NCBI GenBank assembly: GCA_018883305.1
Contig: VEQI01000157.1
Location: forward strand, 1-7,654
Direction of reading: 5' to 3'
Length of the DNA stretch: 7,654 bases
Source: Limnohabitans sp.
GTDB taxonomy: Bacteria > Pseudomonadota > Gammaproteobacteria > Burkholderiales > Burkholderiaceae_C
Notes under the pieces: generated by a model
The model's input: only the letters and a program-made list of their open reading frames with translations
The model's database searches: none
Told to the model about the DNA's origin: nothing
Shown: one piece after another, positions 6,409 through 7,654 of the stretch
Position numbering within the stretch: the first letter of the stretch is position 1
Layout: each line of letters begins with the position of its first letter
Program-made: the position numbers and the translations under genes

Positions 6409-7377
6409 TCACGCTTGTGAAGACTGCGCCGTGAACTCCCGTAACTTCACCAAAGCCAGCATCGTCTGATGCGTGGGCGTGGGAATGCCATGGCGCTGGC
6501 CCAGCTGGTGGAGCAAGCCGTTGAGATGGTCGATCTCGGTGCGTTTGCCACGGGCCAGGTCTTGAGCCGTGGAGGATCGTTGCCCCGCCATGGTCTGGTA
6601 GAGCGTTTCCAGTTTGGCGCGCACGTCGGTGGCGTCAAAGTGCACGCCTTCGGCGGCGGCCACCGCCAGGAATTCGTCACAGAGGCGTTGCAGCAGCACC
6701 CGCACCTCCGGGACTTGCACCATGCGTCCGTACTCGATCTGTCCGACCGCTGAAACCGCATTCACCACACAATTGAGCAGAAACTTGTACCACAGCGCCT
6801 CTTTGACGTTGGCCGAAATTTCACAAGGAATACCTGCGGATCCCAGCAGGGCCGCAATGGCCTGCAAAGTGGCCTGATGCGTACCGACCGAGCCCATCTC
6901 GCCCAGCACCAGTTCACCACGGCCGTTATGCTTGAGATGCCCCGGCCCTTCCATGGCGGTGGCGACATAGACCACCGCTGCCAGCACCGGGTTGGGCAGC
7001 AGGGTCTGCAGCGTGGGTACGTTATCCACGCCGTTTTGCAGGCTCAGGATCACGGCATGCGGGGACAGCAGTTCGCGCAGGGCGCGACCGGTGACAGCGG
7101 TGTCGGGGGACTTCACGCACAGCAGGACCAGATCGGCGTTGGCCACCGCAGACAGTTCGGTGGTGGCGCGCACAGGCACATGGGCCTGAAAGGTCTGGCA
7201 GTCCATGTACAGGCCGTTGGCCTGAATGGCTTGGACATGCTGTGGCCGCGCAATGAGGGTGACGTCCACGCCTTGCCGTGCCAGCATGCCGCCGTAGTAG
7301 CAGCCCACGGCACCGGCACCCACCACGGCAACGCGGCTGGCGCGGGAAATGGACGGGGGCAGAGCGGTGGTGGCCAT
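6409..7377 (-). CDS. panE: 2-dehydropantoate 2-reductase family protein (ketopantoate reductase, PanE/ApbA)
   Basis: This 322-residue protein should reduce 2-dehydropantoate to pantoate with NADPH in pantothenate/CoA synthesis. The N-terminal Rossmann motif V-G-A-G-A-V-G (19-25) binds the nucleotide. Aligned by eye to the E. coli enzyme, the key residues are present: K89 in V-K-S, N115 in Q-N-G, K198 in W-Y-K, N202 and N206, S269 in S-S-T-A-Q-D and E281 in T-E-I-D. S269 and E281 have the same 12-residue spacing as E. coli S244 and E256. The ATG at 7377 has no clear Shine-Dalgarno sequence. Many bacteria carry several PanE-like paralogues of other 2-oxoacid specificity, and its position by a TRAP operon rather than panBC genes leaves that open. 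It is divergent from the hemerythrin gene. Confidence 0.88.
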   Translation of the reverse strand: MATTALPPSISRASRVAVVGAGAVGCYYGGMLARQGVDVTLIARPQHVQAIQANGLYMDCQTFQAHVPVRATTELSAVANADLVLLCVKSPDTAVTGRALRELLSPHAVILSLQNGVDNVPTLQTLLPNPVLAAVVYVATAMEGPGHLKHNGRGELVLGEMGSVGTHQATLQAIAALLGSAGIPCEISANVKEALWYKFLLNCVVNAVSAVGQIEYGRMVQVPEVRVLLQRLCDEFLAVAAAEGVHFDATDVRAKLETLYQTMAGQRSSTAQDLARGKRTEIDHLNGLLHQLGQRHGIPTPTHQTMLALVKLREFTAQSSQA

Positions 7378-7414
7378 GGTGTGCGTGCAGGAAAAAGATG
7401 CTGAAGATCCTAAC

Positions 7415-7429
7415 CGAGCGCCGCGCTCG
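7415..7429. promoter_or_regulatory. Odd-length palindrome between panE and the hemerythrin gene
   Basis: CGAGCGC, one central base and GCGCTCG form a perfect 7-bp dyad in the 148-base divergent region, 38 bases upstream of panE. It could be an operator or a hairpin near the panE transcript start. In GC-rich DNA such dyads also arise by chance. Confidence 0.3.
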
Positions 7430-7455
7430 CTGCAGCGGGTTGATGCGGCTCAAGG

Positions 7456-7488
7456 TTGACGCAGGTGACAGCCCGTATGCTGTAGCAT
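7456..7488 (+). promoter_or_regulatory. Candidate promoter/operator for the hemerythrin gene
   Basis: TTGACG (7456-7461) is a good -35 element, matching five of six. No strong -10 sits at ideal spacing; the region instead holds ATGCT-GT-AGCAT (7477-7488), a perfect 5-bp inverted repeat that may be an operator overlapping the -10. It lies 37 bases before the ATG. Confidence 0.3.
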
Positions 7489-7525
7489 TCTGCTGAACCT
7501 TTGAACCCTGTGCGGAGTTGTATCC

Positions 7526-7654
7526 ATGAGCGAAACCCTGGTCCCTGAGCGTCAAGCCTCTTTGGCATGGTCGGATGCCTTGCTGCTGGAACTGGACTTC
7601 ATGGACGACACGCACCGCGAGTTCGTCGACCTGCTGGCGGCGGTGGAGTTGGCC
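7526..7654 (+). CDS. Bacteriohemerythrin, N-terminal part (cut by window end)
   Basis: ATG 7526 is preceded by GGAG with an eight-base spacer, and the frame stays open to the window edge (43 residues). The sequence contains W15 and L-D-F-M-D-D-T-H-R-E-F-V-D-L-L (23-37), matching the start of hemerythrin-like domains, where H30 is the first diiron-ligand histidine. Such proteins bind oxygen at a non-haem diiron site and serve in oxygen sensing, storage or delivery. The remaining ligands (a second H, an HxxxE and a final HxxxxD) should follow beyond the window. Whether it is a stand-alone domain or part of a signalling protein cannot be told. Confidence 0.75.
   Translation, partial: MSETLVPERQASLAWSDALLLELDFMDDTHREFVDLLAAVELA

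Overview
The window is GC-rich bacterial DNA with dense genes, Shine-Dalgarno sites and gene content typical of environmental Betaproteobacteria (Comamonadaceae/Burkholderiales-like). That placement is inferred from protein style and composition, not from a marker gene. No rRNA, tRNA, insertion sequence, phage gene or CRISPR array was seen. Six complete protein genes are supported, plus one gene cut at each window edge.

Layout, left to right. (1) The left edge holds the N-terminal 38 codons of a small minus-strand protein with an S-x-x-x-E-G motif resembling Fic-inhibitory (antitoxin) helices. (2) A minus-strand gene encodes an exported SGNH/GDSL-hydrolase-like protein. (3) A ~510-base divergent intergenic region contains a perfect 14-base palindrome, TTCTGTATACAGAA, which looks like a GntR/FadR-type operator. 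(4) A plus-strand two-gene operon encodes a molybdenum hydroxylase: a [2Fe-2S] subunit (IorA/NicA-like) and a Tat-exported molybdopterin subunit (IorB/NicB-like). No FAD or cytochrome subunit gene is visible. (5) A strong bidirectional terminator separates this operon from convergent minus-strand genes. (6) On the minus strand lie a TRAP transporter large permease (DctM) and small permease (DctQ), without an adjacent solute-binding protein (DctP). They are preceded by an unusually AT-rich leader. (7) Upstream of these, on the same strand, is a PanE/ApbA-family ketopantoate reductase. (8) Divergent from it, at the right edge, is the start of a bacteriohemerythrin.

A plausible reading is a catabolic accessory neighbourhood. 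A TRAP importer would take up a carboxylate-type compound, and a periplasmic molybdenum hydroxylase would oxidise an N-heteroaromatic or aldehyde substrate. The operator-like palindrome suggests metabolite-controlled expression of the hydroxylase. The functional link between the hydroxylase and the TRAP genes is only proximity; they are convergent and separated by a terminator. I see no clearly new multi-gene system. The best leads are the palindrome, the DctP-less TRAP pair, the hydroxylase without a visible electron-acceptor subunit, and the cut-off Fic-antitoxin-like ORF.
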